NCBI RefSeq assembly: GCF_963662255.1
Contig: NC_085050.1
Location: forward strand, 5,527,194 to 5,591,193
DNA: 64,000 nucleotides
Direction of reading: 5' to 3'
From: Cinclus cinclus
Taxonomy: Eukaryota > Chordata > Aves > Passeriformes > Cinclidae
Shown piece after piece: positions 32,401 through 48,300 of this stretch. The position numbers and the translations under genes were made by a program. Each line of letters opens with the position of its first letter. The stretch's first letter is position 1. The notes beneath the pieces were generated by a model. That model made no database searches, was not told the origin of the DNA, and was given only the letters and a program-made list of their open reading frames with translations.

Positions 32401-33288
32401 CACACTATAATGACTATTAAACTATACAGCAACATGACATTTATAGCCTAATCCTGAATACAAAGTTGAAAGAACATGACTACAAAGGCCAGAGAGCAAA
32501 TGTCATTGACTTCTGCATTTCCACTTCAGAATTTATTGAATGTTCTCTTACACAAACACTTCTCGATTGTGAAACCAGAGGAACAGGATTTCCTATTCCC
32601 TCTCTGCCCCAGTAGTAGTTTAGCCACACATCACCCTTACAAATTAGTGATGGATTTCAACAGGTAGCCCCTTGGGGCTATATATTTTATATACTTTATA
32701 TATATGCACATTTACTTTGAATTCTATGTAAAAGTTGAAAAAATGTTTGAAAGAAAAACTCAGAATATATCACAGCATTTTCAGCGAAAAAAATACAAAT
32801 TAGTTTTATAACGACTATTCAATTTATCAAACTTTTTTTCTGAAGTATTTACCTTTAATTATGTACACATTACAGGAAATAAAACTTTGTCCACAAACTT
32901 TCTCTAAGATGACAGTTATCAATAAAATGACAGAATAATAGCAGGAAGAATATTAAACAAATGGGGGTGATCGATTTCTGCTTTTAAAAAGTAAAAAGTC
33001 ACCATATAATTAAGTACAAAAACCTGCATTGAATGACAACTGCTGGTGTAGTAACTTGATCAGGTATGGAGACCAAGAGTATAGTAAAGCCCTATGGTAA
33101 TAGTATTTCTGTAGCATTTCCACTTGGTATGTATATACTAAATGTTGGCAAAGTTTCTGTAGCATTAGCTTATACAAACATAGGAGTCCTCAGTTTGCTG
33201 CATAAAAGGGAACAAGTGTGTTTCAATTCTCCTGAAATGCACCTGAAATCCAGAGTGTCACTTCCAAACTGCATAATTAAACTTTTCT
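29451..33288 (-). other. RMND5A 3' UTR and convergent spacer
   Basis: AT-rich sequence follows the RMND5A stop. Several reverse-strand AATAAA words occur (for example at about 32532, 32371 and 31653), so the transcript end cannot be fixed. The mammalian RMND5A 3' UTR is long as I recall. No other gene is seen; the plus-strand open frame at 33066-33482 is antisense to exon 9. Confidence 0.45.
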
Positions 33289-33352
33289 TCAGAAAAATAT
33301 CTGTTTGGCATCTCCAGGGCTCTGTTCCATTGGACAATAGGGGCATTTTAAT
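33289..33352 (-). CDS. RMND5A: RMND5A exon 9, RING end and stop
   Basis: It codes [20 protein letters not shown] and TGA (33289-33291). The acceptor CCCCAG ends at 33353. It supplies the last RING cysteine pair, C374 and C377. Confidence 0.95.
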
Positions 33353-36300
33353 CTGGGGACAAAGACAATGTGTTAGAACTGGAGCAATGTGTGAAAACAG
33401 AGCACAAAAGGCATTGAGTTTTCCCCCTGTAACAGGAAACAATTGCACTCTTAAGCCCCAACGCTTTACTTGGCTCCATTAAAAGTTGCCTTCAGCTGAG
33501 AGAGAACTTAACATGCTTCTCTTTCTAGTTATAGTCTCACCTTTCACTGACAAACCCCTGAATTATTAATTATCATAAAGAGCAATTTCTCTGTCGTTGT
33601 TATTTCGACTTCTGGATTTGCTTGCTGCATTTTAGAATCACAGAATGGTCTGGGTTGGAAGGGACCTTAAGGACCATTTCATTCCAACCCTGCTGCCATG
33701 GGCAGGGACACTTTCCACTAGACCAAGTTTCCTGGAGCCCCATCCAGCCTGGCCTTGCAGTAATTTTAAATCAGCTGGTAGCTTTCACTGTGGCTTCCTC
33801 AATAACCCATTCATTCATTTTAGTGTCTGGTTCCCAAAATACTATTGATTTTCCAACCCACTTAGATGAGCTCCTGCATGCTATGACTGAAGGGTCAGCC
33901 TGGTCTCCCTTTTAAGGTCCCCTCTCATATAATCCCACCTACTTACAATATTTCTTCTTTTTGAAGAAATTTATCCTTTTTTGAAGCACTGATCCATTTT
34001 GCCCCCATCTCCTACATTTTACCTTCTTCCCCCACCCACCCCTTCAGAGTTAATATTGTCAGAGCTGTGCTGTCAGTAAAACTGATCAATGAAAGCACCA
34101 GGAATGAGTGAACAGGGACAGGAACGATGTAACAGCAAGTTTACTGCTCAAAATGGCTAAAGTCACCCACAAAGGCATCCCTTAAGGCTTTTCTAACAGG
34201 GAACAGAATGCAAACATCACTTGACATTTCCATTCATAGCCTCACTTATTTTCACACTGGATTTCCCAGAATGACTTACAGCTCTAAATTAAGCTGACAG
34301 CCTCCACAGAAGCTGTATATATTCAATCCCAATAACCACTATTCTTCCTCAAGAAAATCTGTATACATTTCTCTCTCTCATTTCCTGCTTCCCAAAAGCC
34401 TGAAGCACCCCACAGATATCTAAGGAGGAGTATTTCCACAGTTATAATTCCCCTCTTTGCTCAATTACTAAGCCATATTTCCCCCAGAGATTTTATTTTG
34501 TTTTTAAAGAGATTTTTCATGCATTACTAACCTTGCTCCCAAGGAAAAACTGTGTGTGTAAAGCCTTCCAGTTTGAATTTAAGACAACACAATGGTGGTT
34601 ACAACATGAAAAACTACTCTGCTCACTGCATTCCTTCACGCAAGCACACTTCAACAACATCAGAGGGTTTATTATGCTTTTCTCCAGTGCATCAACCCAG
34701 AGTATCCAGCTTTCAGGCCATTGTCCAAGATTAACAAGCTTCTACCTATCACATAATTATTGACTCAGTTTTCCCAAAATATAGTATTCTAGTCTTAAGG
34801 TGTGTCCTTGTCTGCATGTTGTTTGAAATAAAAGAATGGTACTTACTTGCTGCCATTAAACATTTTATTCAAAGCATCTCTGGATATAATATGACCACAG
34901 ACTAATTTCATAGGTGGATTATTATCTGTTGTTTGCTGACGAAGAATGGGACAGGCAAATATTGAATGATACCAACACTTTTTACCAAGGTCCACTTCAA
35001 TCTGTGAAAGAAAGTGACACAAAAATTTATCTTGGGAAATTACATTTCCAGATAATTATCCCTTTAGGCCATGGCACTTACTTAGCAGTTTTCACAAAAT
35101 TCAGCTGTGAAAGCAACAAAATCGATTGTGCAGATATATGACAATTTCCCAGCCAAAAATACTTACTTGTGATTTTAAAATAGTGATTTGTGTTGGGGAT
35201 GGGGATTAACAACAAAACAGCATATTCTGCCAAGGTACAAGTGCAAATTTTATTGCAGATCTATGCCCTGGCAGGAAAACTGTGCTGGTGACCCAACCAG
35301 ACTTTCTGGAAATCTCTGTCTAGGAAATAAGTAGTTTATAGATTTCATTTTAGGGGGGAATTCAAAAAGAAAAACCCTTGGATTGACTATTACTCATGTT
35401 CTACAGCTTCTTGAAAGGCTCTGCCAACAGCTTTGAGTCATGGGAATAATAAAGTATATCACAATCACTAATTTTTAGTACCAACACAGAAGATACTTGG
35501 GCAACACAACTCCTTCCATGAGGAAAAAGTTATTTCAGAAAGGGACATGTAACAGAGAAGAACAGGTCTGTGACTTCAGTAATTAACTGACAACTACAAA
35601 AATCACACCCTGTGTACCCAAAGTACCTGCTCTGATCAGTCCTCTGTTCCAAAGGTTTAACCTTCAACAAAACCTGACAATGTGACCTTTTCATGCTACA
35701 CTGTCTTTTGCACAATGAATATAAGGTTTCCCACCCCCATACTGCCTTAGTAGAACACACTAGAGACCCTTTAGTTTAGAAAATGCAAGGAGACACACGT
35801 GTATTATTAACTGATTTGCATCAGACACCAATCTTTTTCCAAATGTTCCCTAGCTGTTCATTCCTGGCTGGACAGCAAGGCAGGGATCTGTCACACTGTG
35901 AGGTTACACTGTCAGCATTACAGAAAACACAGCTGGGAGAAAACTCAGCACTCATCTTTACTCTATAAATGAATCACTTCCAGCTGCAGTCAAAGAGGCT
36001 AACTCAGTTCATGCCCACTTTGCACTAAATAAGTTTCCTTTCCAAATCAGGAGCAGGTCACTGGAGAGCTACACACGCTTGGTAAGAGCTATAAAGGGAA
36101 ACTGGGGTTTCATAACTGAACTTCATTTCAACTGATATAAATGAGATGTGCTGGAAGCATAATGCACTGGATCCCAATTCCTGTGTCCCCAGATGCAGCA
36201 CTAATTCCTTCCTCTCCTGTCTGCCTGATAAAGAGCCGGTGCAAAGCAAGCCCTGGACTGAGCTCAAGCCTAGCTAGGGGAAGTTAATGTTTCTCTGTGG

Positions 36301-39300
36301 GATCCATTTTCTTTCCAGTTATACAGAGACATCTCTGGGTAAGTGGAAAGTGAGAGCATCAGCTTCTTTAAGGTCATTTATCAAAGACCTTTTCATTGCT
36401 AAAGGGGATTACAAATGAAAGAGGGAGCAACAAACAAAACAGAGGTACAAACCTGATGGACAAAAATAATGGATATGGTAACAGGCAACAACCCTGACAG
36501 ATCATCAAGAAACTGCAACCAAACCTGGACTTTGCAACAGATACAAATATAAACCTGAGAGTCTCTGAGGAGAGGGGATCAGTAGAACTGTATAAACTGT
36601 AGGAGGAAAGAGTGGGGGGAAGGACACTGTGGAGGAACAGGTGGAAAAGGGTGTAAAAGGGGCTAGGAGAACCATGCTGAACTGAGGATCCATGAGAATA
36701 TGTTTGCCTGTGAATCTTGGTGATTCACCAGTGCTTTCAGTGGTCAATGTCAATAATTTCCTGGCAATGAGAAGGAAGGGATCTCTACTGCCTGTACTTG
36801 TGTTTTAGGTGAGTCCTGTGTGGGAGCTGCTGAGGGCAGTGCTGTGTCTGGGGCAGCCTGTGTGGCTGGTTGGGTCAGTGTCTGGGTGTATGGGGGTGTC
36901 TGTGAGCCCCAGGGCCTTGTGCAAGCAGAGAGTCCCAAGCCCCAGAGCTGCTGGAGGCAGTGGCCATGTAAAACATCCCATAACATGCAGCCCAAAAGAA
37001 ACCTGAAAACAGCATTTGCCATTAGAAATCTGCCCCACGGGTAGCTCAGCACCCACTCACCGGGAGTTCATCCTTCTGGTTCCAAACCCCTGTGCATTGC
37101 CTTTGCTCAATAACTGCCTTGATATTGATTAGAGCTGGTAACGCTACACAACCTGCTGAAAAACTGCAGAAAAAGGGCATGTTAATATAAGGTGCATGTT
37201 AGAAAACCAACATTTTTCACATTTCTATTTTAAAGGTTACCTAGGACACAAAGTTTTTGCATTTTTTCATTTACATCTTGTTATACTCGCAGGGAGCTTA
37301 GAAGTACAGACAAGCAAGAGTTTTGGGGCAGGTTATCAGTTATCCATGTATTTTAGGCTGGGGCCCTCAGGTACTACATTCTGGACAGAAAACAACAGTT
37401 AATTCCTCCTCTGAGATTCATAATCAATTGATTTCTTCTACCACCTACTTTGATTTTGAGCTGTACAGGAGGAAGACGTCACAGTTTATACAGGAGATTG
37501 CTCTCAGCTATGGTAGAATACGTGCAACCTAGAAGTTTCCAAGTAACCCACAAGAACTCACAACCCATAATCCTTTAATTACACATAATTACCATGTAAA
37601 GAAACGTGTCTTCCCACCTTCACCTTGAACCAAGAAAAGAAATGAAGAAAAAGCAGGTAGGTAAGAAAAGGAAGGAAACCAGGGCCAGTGACAAGACCAG
37701 TATAAAACAGCCCAAAGTCTGTGTCCCAACAAACAGTTCAGCCTCCTCTGCGATTTACCCACTAGCAGTACTTAGCACATTATTTGGAAATCTTTCAGTA
37801 TTTTACAAAAGAAAGTATGACACAGTTTTCACAGATTAACAAATTAAGTCTAATGACAGTACTGGAAATCAACAGTATTTGACCTTGCTATCAGCCTGCT
37901 CTGTTTGTTTGGAGGATTATTTTACTGTTTGTGCAAGTTTTATTGTCCACATAAGTCATGCCTTTCCTCTACCCAAAACTTGTGGATTCCTTGCCTGAGC
38001 TAAACAAACAAATAAATAAATAAATTATATCTCTCACCTCCAACTGGCCATTTTAACCCTTACACTTTTCTTTTTTGTTAATTCAGCTCTGAGCGTAGCT
38101 TGTGTTAACCCTGTGAAAAGTCTAACAAATAATATTTGTGTGAAAACATCTCTGAAGAGCCCTTTCAGAATATAAAAACTCAAGTAAATAGTAAATTCAA
38201 ATTCCTGTAGTCCTTCAAGACCCCGAACCGCAACCTCCATAACACAAGAGCTTTTCCACTGTCTCCACATAACTCAGACCACGAGACCTGTACAGGACTA
38301 GATAAATATTGGAGAAGCCAAACAGCATTAAAAGTGCCTGCTACTCATGTTCCAGAAAGCAAAATATTTTACAGCAGGGACTTCCCTTCAAGCTTAATTC
38401 CTAAAGGATCTGCAACACTCCAAGGTCACACCAGTTCAGAACAGTCTTGTTTATGACAAGAGCATCGATACCACCTTGCAGTAAATACATTTCAGCACAA
38501 TCAATTCCACAGCAGGAGCAGAGCAAATGTCCAACCACACCAAATATCAGTAACAGGGATTTTCCACTTCACCGAAAATCTCTTGGCCATTTGATCTGAA
38601 AACTGCATTGCAGCATCAGTGCATGAGGAATGAAAATCTAAAGGACTGCTAGTTATTTGAATGAAACAAGAGGAAGATGAAAGTCAAAACCCAGAGATTT
38701 AAGATCTAAATACCTATAAAACACTCCAACTTGAACTTGAAAGTTTATTGTAGAGGAACAGTTAGTCTGAAGTGCTCCTTTTGTTGTTTCTGTTGTATTT
38801 TGCGACTGAGGTACAAACAGGAAAAGCAGAAGTCTTAACAAGAGAGCTCTAAACCAAGCAGAGAAGTCTAACAATAGTGAATGGAAACAGTAAAAAGAAA
38901 AAATAAAGGAAAAAAAAAAAGAGGAAGCAGTGAAACTTCTGTTAAGTACCAAATCCAGCCTAGAAAGATACATATAATTTATTTTCTATTTAACATTTTA
39001 AATGAAAATAAAAACATCAGGGGAGTGTACTGGGGGAACTGACATTCAAAGGCTAAATAGCAGCTAATCTATTTTATCTTCAAAAAAACTAGAAGGAAAT
39101 TCTTCATATTTCCAAAATCCTCCTACAGATTTGCATTTCCTCAGATTAGCTACTGAGCTTAAAAGTGCCTCTTTCTCTTTTACAGAAGAGGCCCAGCTGA
39201 CAATTTGGAAATTTTAGCAATTGAAACCACAACATAACTGTTAAGCACTCTTCTAAGAAGAAGACCAGTAATGTGTGGATTAAAAACCAAAATTACCAAA

Positions 39301-42300
39301 TGCTGATGGAATCATGGCCACATTTTCAGTGTTATTTTTCAGCTGAACAGCAGGGACAGCTGTCACACGTATGTTGTGGGAAAAACTGGCCAATTGCCAT
39401 CCTCATCTTTCATAGTTATGTCTAAACTATGGAAGATAAATTCCAGCCAGGAATGCTTCCTCTTGAGCTGCAGTGGTGCAGGGTAAAGGCCAGCACACAG
39501 GATTCTTTGCAGACCCTGTTAATTGCAACTATACCCTGTATTTAATGCAAGCTAGATGAGACTACTCAGAAGTAATTTCTTTTGTCCTTAACAAGAAACA
39601 GAAACCAAACCACAAAGGTACCTGGTCTCAAAAGCAAAAGAAAAGCAGCATACCTAACACTGAGGGGGGATTCAACTGAGAGGCCCAGGAGAGCACAGGC
39701 ATCCCTTGTGAAGATGTCACAGATGTCAGCCCACTGGTTTGCATCCAACAGGTGAACGTACGGGGAGTTCTCGATGCCTTGCCGCAGGTACACCAGGCTG
39801 CCCATCAGAACCTGGATATCTGGGAGGGACCAGGAACAGCAGAGTTTGTACAACAAACAGAGGATTGTGTCTCCAGCTGGAGCTTTCACATGGAAAAAAA
39901 TCCTCACCTCCACAAAAATCAATTACAGCCATGACAGCCAGGAGAGCTCCACTTCTGCTACTTTTTTGGCTGGGGAGTTACCATGGTGTGCTGCCTGGGA
40001 ATCTGCTTCTAGCAGGTTTACTTATTTTTAAGCTCTCTGACACATACAGTACCCTAAAAAAATAGTCTTAGTTGGATTCAGCTTGAGATGGTTCATTTAA
40101 CTCACATGTTCTCCATTTTTCAGAAGTTTAATTTCTCTTTGTATTACCCCACGCAGCAGAAAATAGCAGATGACTATTCCAAGAACATTCCTCTGCATTT
40201 TTAGCACTTTACTCTGGCAGCAGGCCTATTCTGGATGCAATCTACGTTTTATTTAAAGAGTCAGAAACCTTAAATTTAAGCAAATGCACAAACATTCAGA
40301 TAATATTTTTGAGCCCTCTTTAAAAAGAAAAAAGAAGATAGTTCTGATTGTAAGGATTTGTGTTATACATGATAAATCCAAGAAGAAGAAGCCTTTAACA
40401 AACTGAAAATAACAGAGCAAAACATATTTGGAACATGTTTTATGTTTTACTACAAGGTGCTATATCCCACTGCTTTAAATCCCTTTAATGTGACAAAAAA
40501 TTTACCTTTCTGATGATTTAGGGCAAATGGCTGGAAGTTTTTCGCATACTGAAGTGCTTCTCTTTGATTTGCTGTTCCACCCATCAATAAACTAATGAAA
40601 TATAATCTATGCAGTTTAAATTCCAATGAACTGTTCTGTGCCATGAGCATCTCTCTGTTGGATACCGCCCACCTGCAAGAAGCAAGAAGGTACAATGGGA
40701 CCTGACATGAGAGCAATTAAGTATCAGCCCACACCACATGAAATCATTGCACTTATCTATTATCTACCATCTATTTCAAGGAAAGTGTGACTGTCCCCTG
40801 AACTTCTGAGAGCCTCTACAGAGCACAGAAAATGGCAAGGCCCTTCACAAGTAACGGAGCTGCACGGGTTGCATAAAATGTGAATGATGTTAATTCTGGT
40901 GCTGCTGTAGAGGTTAAGCACTGCAAAATTCAATTGGCTCAAAGACAAGACTAAATCAGGCACAATGTAAGGCAGAAATAGCTCAATTCTATTGTAGTTC
41001 AATTAACAGCACTCTGAATCTTAACAATTACTGACAGTTCTTCAGCTGCATGTCAAGAAGTTTGACCAAGAACATCTTCCAACATTCTCATTAACCAAAC
41101 AATAGTTTGGTTCAAGCCAACTATGCCTGTGTGTGTGCATGTGTTGCCCTGGAGAAAGGAATTGCATCCATGGGACCTCAAAGACAGACATTATCAAGAT
41201 CTCACAGTGGGGGAAGGAAGATCAGTTTAAATATCATACTTTACCCTGTTTAAACTTTGCTTTCTGTGTTATTTTCAATTAGGACAATAAAAATATTTCT
41301 CATTTTCTGTTTCTCATTCACCATGACAACACTAATGTTTGGCTCCTAAATAACATGAAAGAATTCTTAAACATACATAAAATGAACTGAAATTTTCAAA
41401 GCATTTTATGTAAGTTTTTTTTTATTATTTAGAATTTATCCATCTTTTTCTTTTTTTTTTGGTGCTTGTCTTTTCTTCTTTAATTCCATTTAGTCAGGCC
41501 TAAATCAATCCAATCTTTCTCTTAAGAACCTCAAGTTTCAATGTTCTCCAGTACATCTGTTTCTCATTACTGTTAATTAGTTCTACTATTTTCACTGTGG
41601 GGGCCCTATTAAGCAAAAAGCTTTTCACTTTTTAGCAAGGAAGTGAGGAAGTCTGTGTTCCTTTAAAAAAATCAGGGTATGTGAGGCTTCTTTTCAATCA
41701 ATACTAAAATGAGAAAATTAAGCATTCTTACTGTATTGGGAAGGCTTTCACAGCAAGTCAGCCTTCTGCATTAGGATGTAGCATTAATGAGCAAGCATCC
41801 ACTTTCAATTTGTTGTGGTGGAAGTATCAGGAGTCTGACTCCACTGGCAAGGCTTTGTAAAAACACAGCAACCTTTCAGTAGGAAAGTGAAAAATAGAGC
41901 CTTTGAACTATGAACAAGCCCTACTGTCCCCAATTTCAGGCAGTTTCAGATTTTCCTGAATCTCCACCAGGAAGGAGTGAAGAGCACACTCACTAACCAT
42001 GGGTGGTGAATGGGTTTTGGGTTTCATAAGTTCGGGTTGAGGGGCGTTAATTGTATTTTTATCATCAGTGTGCACAGTGTAAACAGGATATTATGGCAGT
42101 TTCAGCTACAAAAACAAGAGCCTGAAGTTAACAACCATAGACTAATAAGCAGATGAAGGCCAAAAAACTATTATAAATAAACACTAAGACTAGTCCACAG
42201 TGCCATCAATGAGATATTAATCTCTACTGCATCAAAAGAGCCTCCATCCTCTCCCTGCCAATATTTGCACCCACATGACAGAGTACTTCATCTTGCTGAG

Positions 42301-45300
42301 GTCAAGTCTATTTTTCCAAATTAGCTTTTAGTCAGGCTTTCCATTTTTAGGTCTTTGAGTGGCAGCACAGATTTGTATCAAAAGAAAGCAAGCACAGAGG
42401 CAATGCCTAAGGTGCTCGGTCTGGGACATGCTGTTCCTATTTCCAACAGAAAAACAAAAAAACAGCAAGGGAGGTTTAAAACAGTCACTCTACAACTGTC
42501 CAAAATTATTAGTAATCACCTGTCTTCCTACCTCTTCTCAAAATGAGACTCTTCACTTCTGAGACTCAAATCCATCTGAATTTTTTTAAAGCTTACATTA
42601 TACTTTGCAAACCACAGGTACACAGGACTCTCTTCAGCTCCCACATGGGATTTAGATGTTGAAATTAATTTAACAAAGCCTACTAAAGATTAAATTAAGT
42701 TTAAATCATACCCCAAGGATCCAGCAAATATCAGGACCTGTGCAACTTGCTGTTTGAGAAGAGACCACCTCTTTTCCAAATTATAGCCAAAGCTCTGAAC
42801 ATCCAAGTCCTTTCCACCAGGACTTTGCATGGAAGCCCAACCTGGGCTCTGAAGGGCCAGAATACACACTGAAAAATAACTGGATTTCCCTTCCCATCAC
42901 CAAACTACAGTGAGAAAAGTCACTGGAAATTAATGGGATCTTGCAGGCATACAGAGATTACACAGCTCAGACTGCAAGGCCAGACTAGGCCCCTACAAAA
43001 AAGGTTTCCCCACAAGGGAAAACAAAAAAGTTATGGCCAGCCACATTCTATTTAAATCTGAAAGGTCATATTTTTAAGCATTGAAATTTGTATTAGAAAG
43101 AAAACCTGGATCATAAATACGGTTAGGGTCTTTTTTTTTTTTTGAGACACAAATACTAATTTCCATCAGCCCAGGAGGGCTTTGAAAGTCTTTCTGAAAA
43201 GTCATTAATTTGACAACTCCCTTCCCATGGCAGTGACCAAGAGCCACCTGTGTTTGTTTTGTTTCCAGCACTGAGTGAAGTTGAGCACAAGCACAGGGTG
43301 CTGGCAGAGCCAGAGAGACTGGTTGCCTTTTAATCCCAGCTTTTCACAATTCTGCATGGATAAAACCTGCTATACTCCACTTCCTGGTTCAGGAGACTGT
43401 AATTAATCTTCCTTGTGTGACACTTTGCTTCAACACTGTCAGCAGCCTGATCCTGCAATGAGCCAGTCTGGGGCTGCTTGATGCTGAAGCTTTATTCACT
43501 GATGCCAATTTTAGCCCAAGGAGCACAATGCCACTTTCTGTCATATGGAGGCCATTCACACAGCAGTGGTTTCTATTCCCCCTCCTGAACATTTATGTCT
43601 GCCAGGAAATATAAAGGAAATACCTCCACAAGCATCAGCAGTTCTGTGGGTAACTGGGCAGTTAATGCATCAGTTACCTCCTCAGCCAGAGAGCTCAAAC
43701 CACGGCATTTCGTCACATGTTGATCATCCTCCCCAGGAGCCATGGATTTTACATCAGCAGCACCACTATAAATAAGGCCCCTCTGTGCCCAGCAGCAGCC
43801 AAGAGAGGCAGACAGCTTTTGCACTGTCCAGTTTAAACAGAATAAACAGTACACACAGAAATAAGATGGGGAGGGGGGAGACCAACACACAAACTGTGCT
43901 GACAATACACCCCACTGTCTGCCCATTCAGCTGGAAAATAAAAATTCCTTTGAGGGACAACTATGGCTTCTCCTTTGTTTGAAAAATATTTAACACATTG
44001 CAGAAACTACATGATTCAACTCAGCATCAATGAGTAAGGCCTAAAGCACTGCAAACTGGAGCTGAAATGAATTTAGAGATTTCAAGGGAAGTCATAACAG
44101 CAAGTTACTGTTCCTCAGGGATTATCCTTCACAACAGCTCTGTTATTATTTGAACTACAAATATATGTGGTGTAGCTGACAGTAAATCTTGTTTCAGTTG
44201 TAATATCAGTCTTGCTTCCCTTCAATTAGCCAATTCAACAGCAATAAACCACCCCAGCTTTCCACCTGTGTAATTAGATTCAAAGACCAACTATTTAGGT
44301 CAAACTTTGCATGACCCACAGGCATTACCCAGGACTTTGTTGATGAACACCAGAGTGTGAATATCAGACTGTCCCTGCACTTAGTTCAGATGCCAGTAAG
44401 TGCTCAATTGACACACCTATGTTGGTTCATGTAAAAGGGAAAAGAAAATGTTGTTAATATGAAAATGTATTTAATTGAATAATAATACTAATAAAAGAAA
44501 TCTATCTCAAGTATATGATTTATGCTCTGGAATGAAAGATAAATTTTGAATTTGTTTTGGTTTCACAGTTTTCATTTTTAAAAGGTCACTTCAAAGTTGG
44601 TTAGGTTGCTTTGTTTGGTTGAAGGTTTTTTGTGTTGCGATTTTTTTTTCTTGAGAACAACCTAAGCTTAGAAAAGTTAAAAAAACAAAACAGGATGAGG
44701 ATGAGGGGATTTCAGGGGGTTTCTCATTATTTTGTTCAGGAGGAATCTCATCAACAAGTGCCAGCCCCAGGCTCTTCCCACCCTCGGGTCCCTTGTCAGG
44801 AAAAGGAAGGTAACTGAAGGACAAGTGAGAACTTTGATCCCAAGTCAAGTTCTGCTCACCCCAAAGGATTCATGGTACCCAACACCTTTGATAAGTCCTG
44901 GTATCCTTCACTATGGGACCTCTTAAAATAAAGTTCACTAATGATCCAATAGAAGATCAAGCACCATCATTGGCTAGCAACACTTCCTCCATGTGATGCT
45001 TCTTCCTTAAAGCAGTACCATAAGTGATTACAGTGAATCCTTAATCTGAGAATCTTAGTTAATCACTTCCCATGGGGAAGAAAAGGGACAGAGGGGACAG
45101 AAAAGGAATGATCTACTCAGTAACTGCCCCTTTCAAAGGACAAGCAGGGACACATCAGAATATACTAAAGAGAGTATTGAAACTGAAAAACTAAAGAACC
45201 GTTAAAAGCATTTTTTTATAAAAAAGTGAGGAAAATAAATTAGTAGACTCACTCTAGTGCAGGTCTCAAAACTCTAACTTTTAATGCTTCCAGTATTCGA

Positions 45301-48300
45301 TTTAACTCCACAAATGGTTCTTTTTGACTTTGATCTATTGATAGACCAGATTCCTGGGGAGGGGAAAAAAAAAGGCACTTTTTAGTTAAAGCAGCATGAA
45401 AAACAATGGGTTATCTGATAGTTTAAATAGTCACCTGAAACATTCAAATGAGGAAGCTGACAAAGCTTCACTTTACTCAGTGGATAACCTTCCACATCCA
45501 CACTTGTTACCTGACAAAGTTCCTCGGCCACATCCAACATTCCCTGCCGGAAGAAGTGCTCCACCATCACCTCATTGAGGATCCTCTGGCTGTCAGCCTG
45601 CCAGCACCCATCTATCCCCACACTGCTGATGTCCGAGTCAAAATTCTGAAACACGCAAATTAACAGTTAACAGGCTGGAATAAACTACCCCACATCATTT
45701 CTCTTTAATTATGCAGGACACCTATGTCTCCACCCTGATGCCTTCTGCCTATTACTCAGTTGGCCCTTAATTATCTCCAAAGTAAAATAAATATATGTCA
45801 GCTTCCTTCATTACCTGCTGTGTAGGAAGAAGAAGAAATCTTTTAGCTTGCTCGTTTCAAGTCTGAGTATTATTCACTATAAGAATTACGCTGACAAATT
45901 ACAAGTCTAGCTAGAAAGTTAGAAATCTAGTTAAATAATAAAGGGGTTTCCAGCCCGTGATGAATTTCTGCAGGAAGTACCTGCAGAAATGGCTTTTTCC
46001 ATATGTAAAAACTGAAAATGTTTAGAGAACAGAAAACAAAATCACCTACACTAGAATCAAGATAAAGTCATCAATGCATCTCTGTCAGTACAGCACACCA
46101 AATTGAAAGTAAAAGCTGTAACTCAAGGTTTTTTCACGTATTGGGGTGGGGGTGGGGGATAAGCAATGCTGAAAAAGCAAAAAGTCACTTCTCCCCACAC
46201 CCAAACAATGAAATTCAAATCTCTAATGACACCAACATCCCAACAAAAGAATGAGCTTTGAAGACCTAAGAGATCTTTTGTAGATCTAACCTAGATGATC
46301 CCAGTGCCACATATTTTTAGGCCAGTGGCCTACGGGCATGTTCCAGGAATAACTAAAGAGATTGTCACACTGACTCCTCAGTAACACTTGGCACAGCTTG
46401 GCACTTTGCCTCTTGGCAGCAGGAGAGCAACATTTATTCTAATCCATGATACAAACCAGGATTTTTAACTGCTAACATGCTTTACAATCAGGGCAAGCAG
46501 GTTAATTTTAATAAAAATCCTCACCCACTGCTCAAAACAAGCCTCTTGAAAAATAAAGAGTCTAGAGGTCATTGCATTGCTTGCTGCCTGATCTGATGAC
46601 TACAGCTCTCTCCCAAGAAGGAGCTTCAGAAATCAGAAGTTCAGTGAAAACAGCAGTGCTTCAGCTGTGGCTCTGTGAGAATCCACAGCCCTGCACAACA
46701 TGGGAACACCAGCCTCACACAAACACAGGCTCCTGTCACAGCAAGCAGGGCAGATAACACCCAGCTGCTACCAGCCATCTTCCCAGCTTCACACTGCACC
46801 TTCCTGTTACTCACCACTTACTAATTTCCTTCATCAGCACTTCCATGTCCCCTTTGATGCTGTTCTGTGTGTCATCATGAAAACGGGGCAGCCTTTTTTC
46901 ATCCTTGAACACACAGCTCCAAATCCACTGCTTCCTTCAGGGCTCTCAGCAAACTTTCAGTAAAACATTAACCTTAGTCTAGCAAACTGACTTTTCCATC
47001 TTTCTGAGATGGTGGAGTGAGGTGAGCATTTAAATTATTGCCATTGATTCACATCTCACATTTAATAACATTTTCACTCGGGTATCTTAACTTGTAAGCT
47101 CCTTGTCAGGCTGTTCACCTGTTCACCTCTAAAGCTGTATCTTGGAAAACTTAACCATCTTGAAGACTAAATAATACTGTTCTAACTTGTGCCAGCCATT
47201 CAAATCCTTAAAGGTTCACCACACTGCTGACCCTGGTCTCAGTGTCCAACCACCACCAGTAGGTAACACAAATCCATTAATAAAGCACTAAAGGATATTA
47301 GACAGGATTCAGAATGCACAAGCTTGCTTCTGTTACCCAGCTTCCAGGGTGGAGATCGTCATTAATCTAAAAATAATTGACTACAAGTTATTCTTCATGC
47401 AATTCCAAGACCTAGCAATGATACAACCCCCTAAGCAGAAACTGCATCCTTCTGGAATGTTACCAATCAGTAAAGCTGCACCTATGCCTCAAATATTATC
47501 ACATCATTCTCACTGCTTGGGGGAAGAGATGGTGGAACTAATTAGCTCAGTGCTCTCACAAATGCTCATTTTCTTCTGAAACAGCAAACCTACCAGCCTT
47601 GTGAATTTTTACAAAATCCCATCGTTATTTTTTTCAAGTCACATGAAAGAAGATAAAGTTCCATCATTCAACCTGAGGATCTCAGTCATTCTCTGACCAA
47701 CCCAGTCTTGACCAGGTTCTCATTCCAATAAATTTTTTTTGTTTGTTTTAAAATATTCCGAGGTCTGTATTATAAGTGGGACTCTACAGCTCTGCCTCCT
47801 CTGGGTCCCAAAGAGCTTCAGGAACTGACTGCACAGATTACAGTGAGTGACTGCCACACGTCAGAAAAAATTATCACTTGCCTTTGGCTTATATATTTCA
47901 CAACTGTCACGCGTGTGGGATCTGCTGGTGACTACAACCCTCAATTTTGTTTTGTAAATGCTAACAGTATGCTAACTGACAGCGTGTGGGGTTTAGTAAG
48001 ATTTCAAAAGTTAAAAGAATTTCTTTACGTTAAAACTCCAGAAAGCTTAAAACCCGAAAAACACAAAATAACCCATGTGTCAGTTAGTATTCCTAAGGAA
48101 CACATCTTTTTTAAAAGCTTAATTAGCAAGCCTAGGGCCAAAATGTACATTATTATGTGCTAAATACACCAATGATACAATGTACAGCACATTACCAATA
48201 ATTGCTAGAGCATGATGACTTCAAGATGCTCATAAACACAAGATGGACCTTTTTAACCAAAATACAACCCTCCATGTTATTCATAACAACAGGATATGAA

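Noticed and set aside
33066..33482. 138-codon plus-strand open frame
   Set aside because: It runs antisense through RMND5A exon 9 and its flanks and has no domain.
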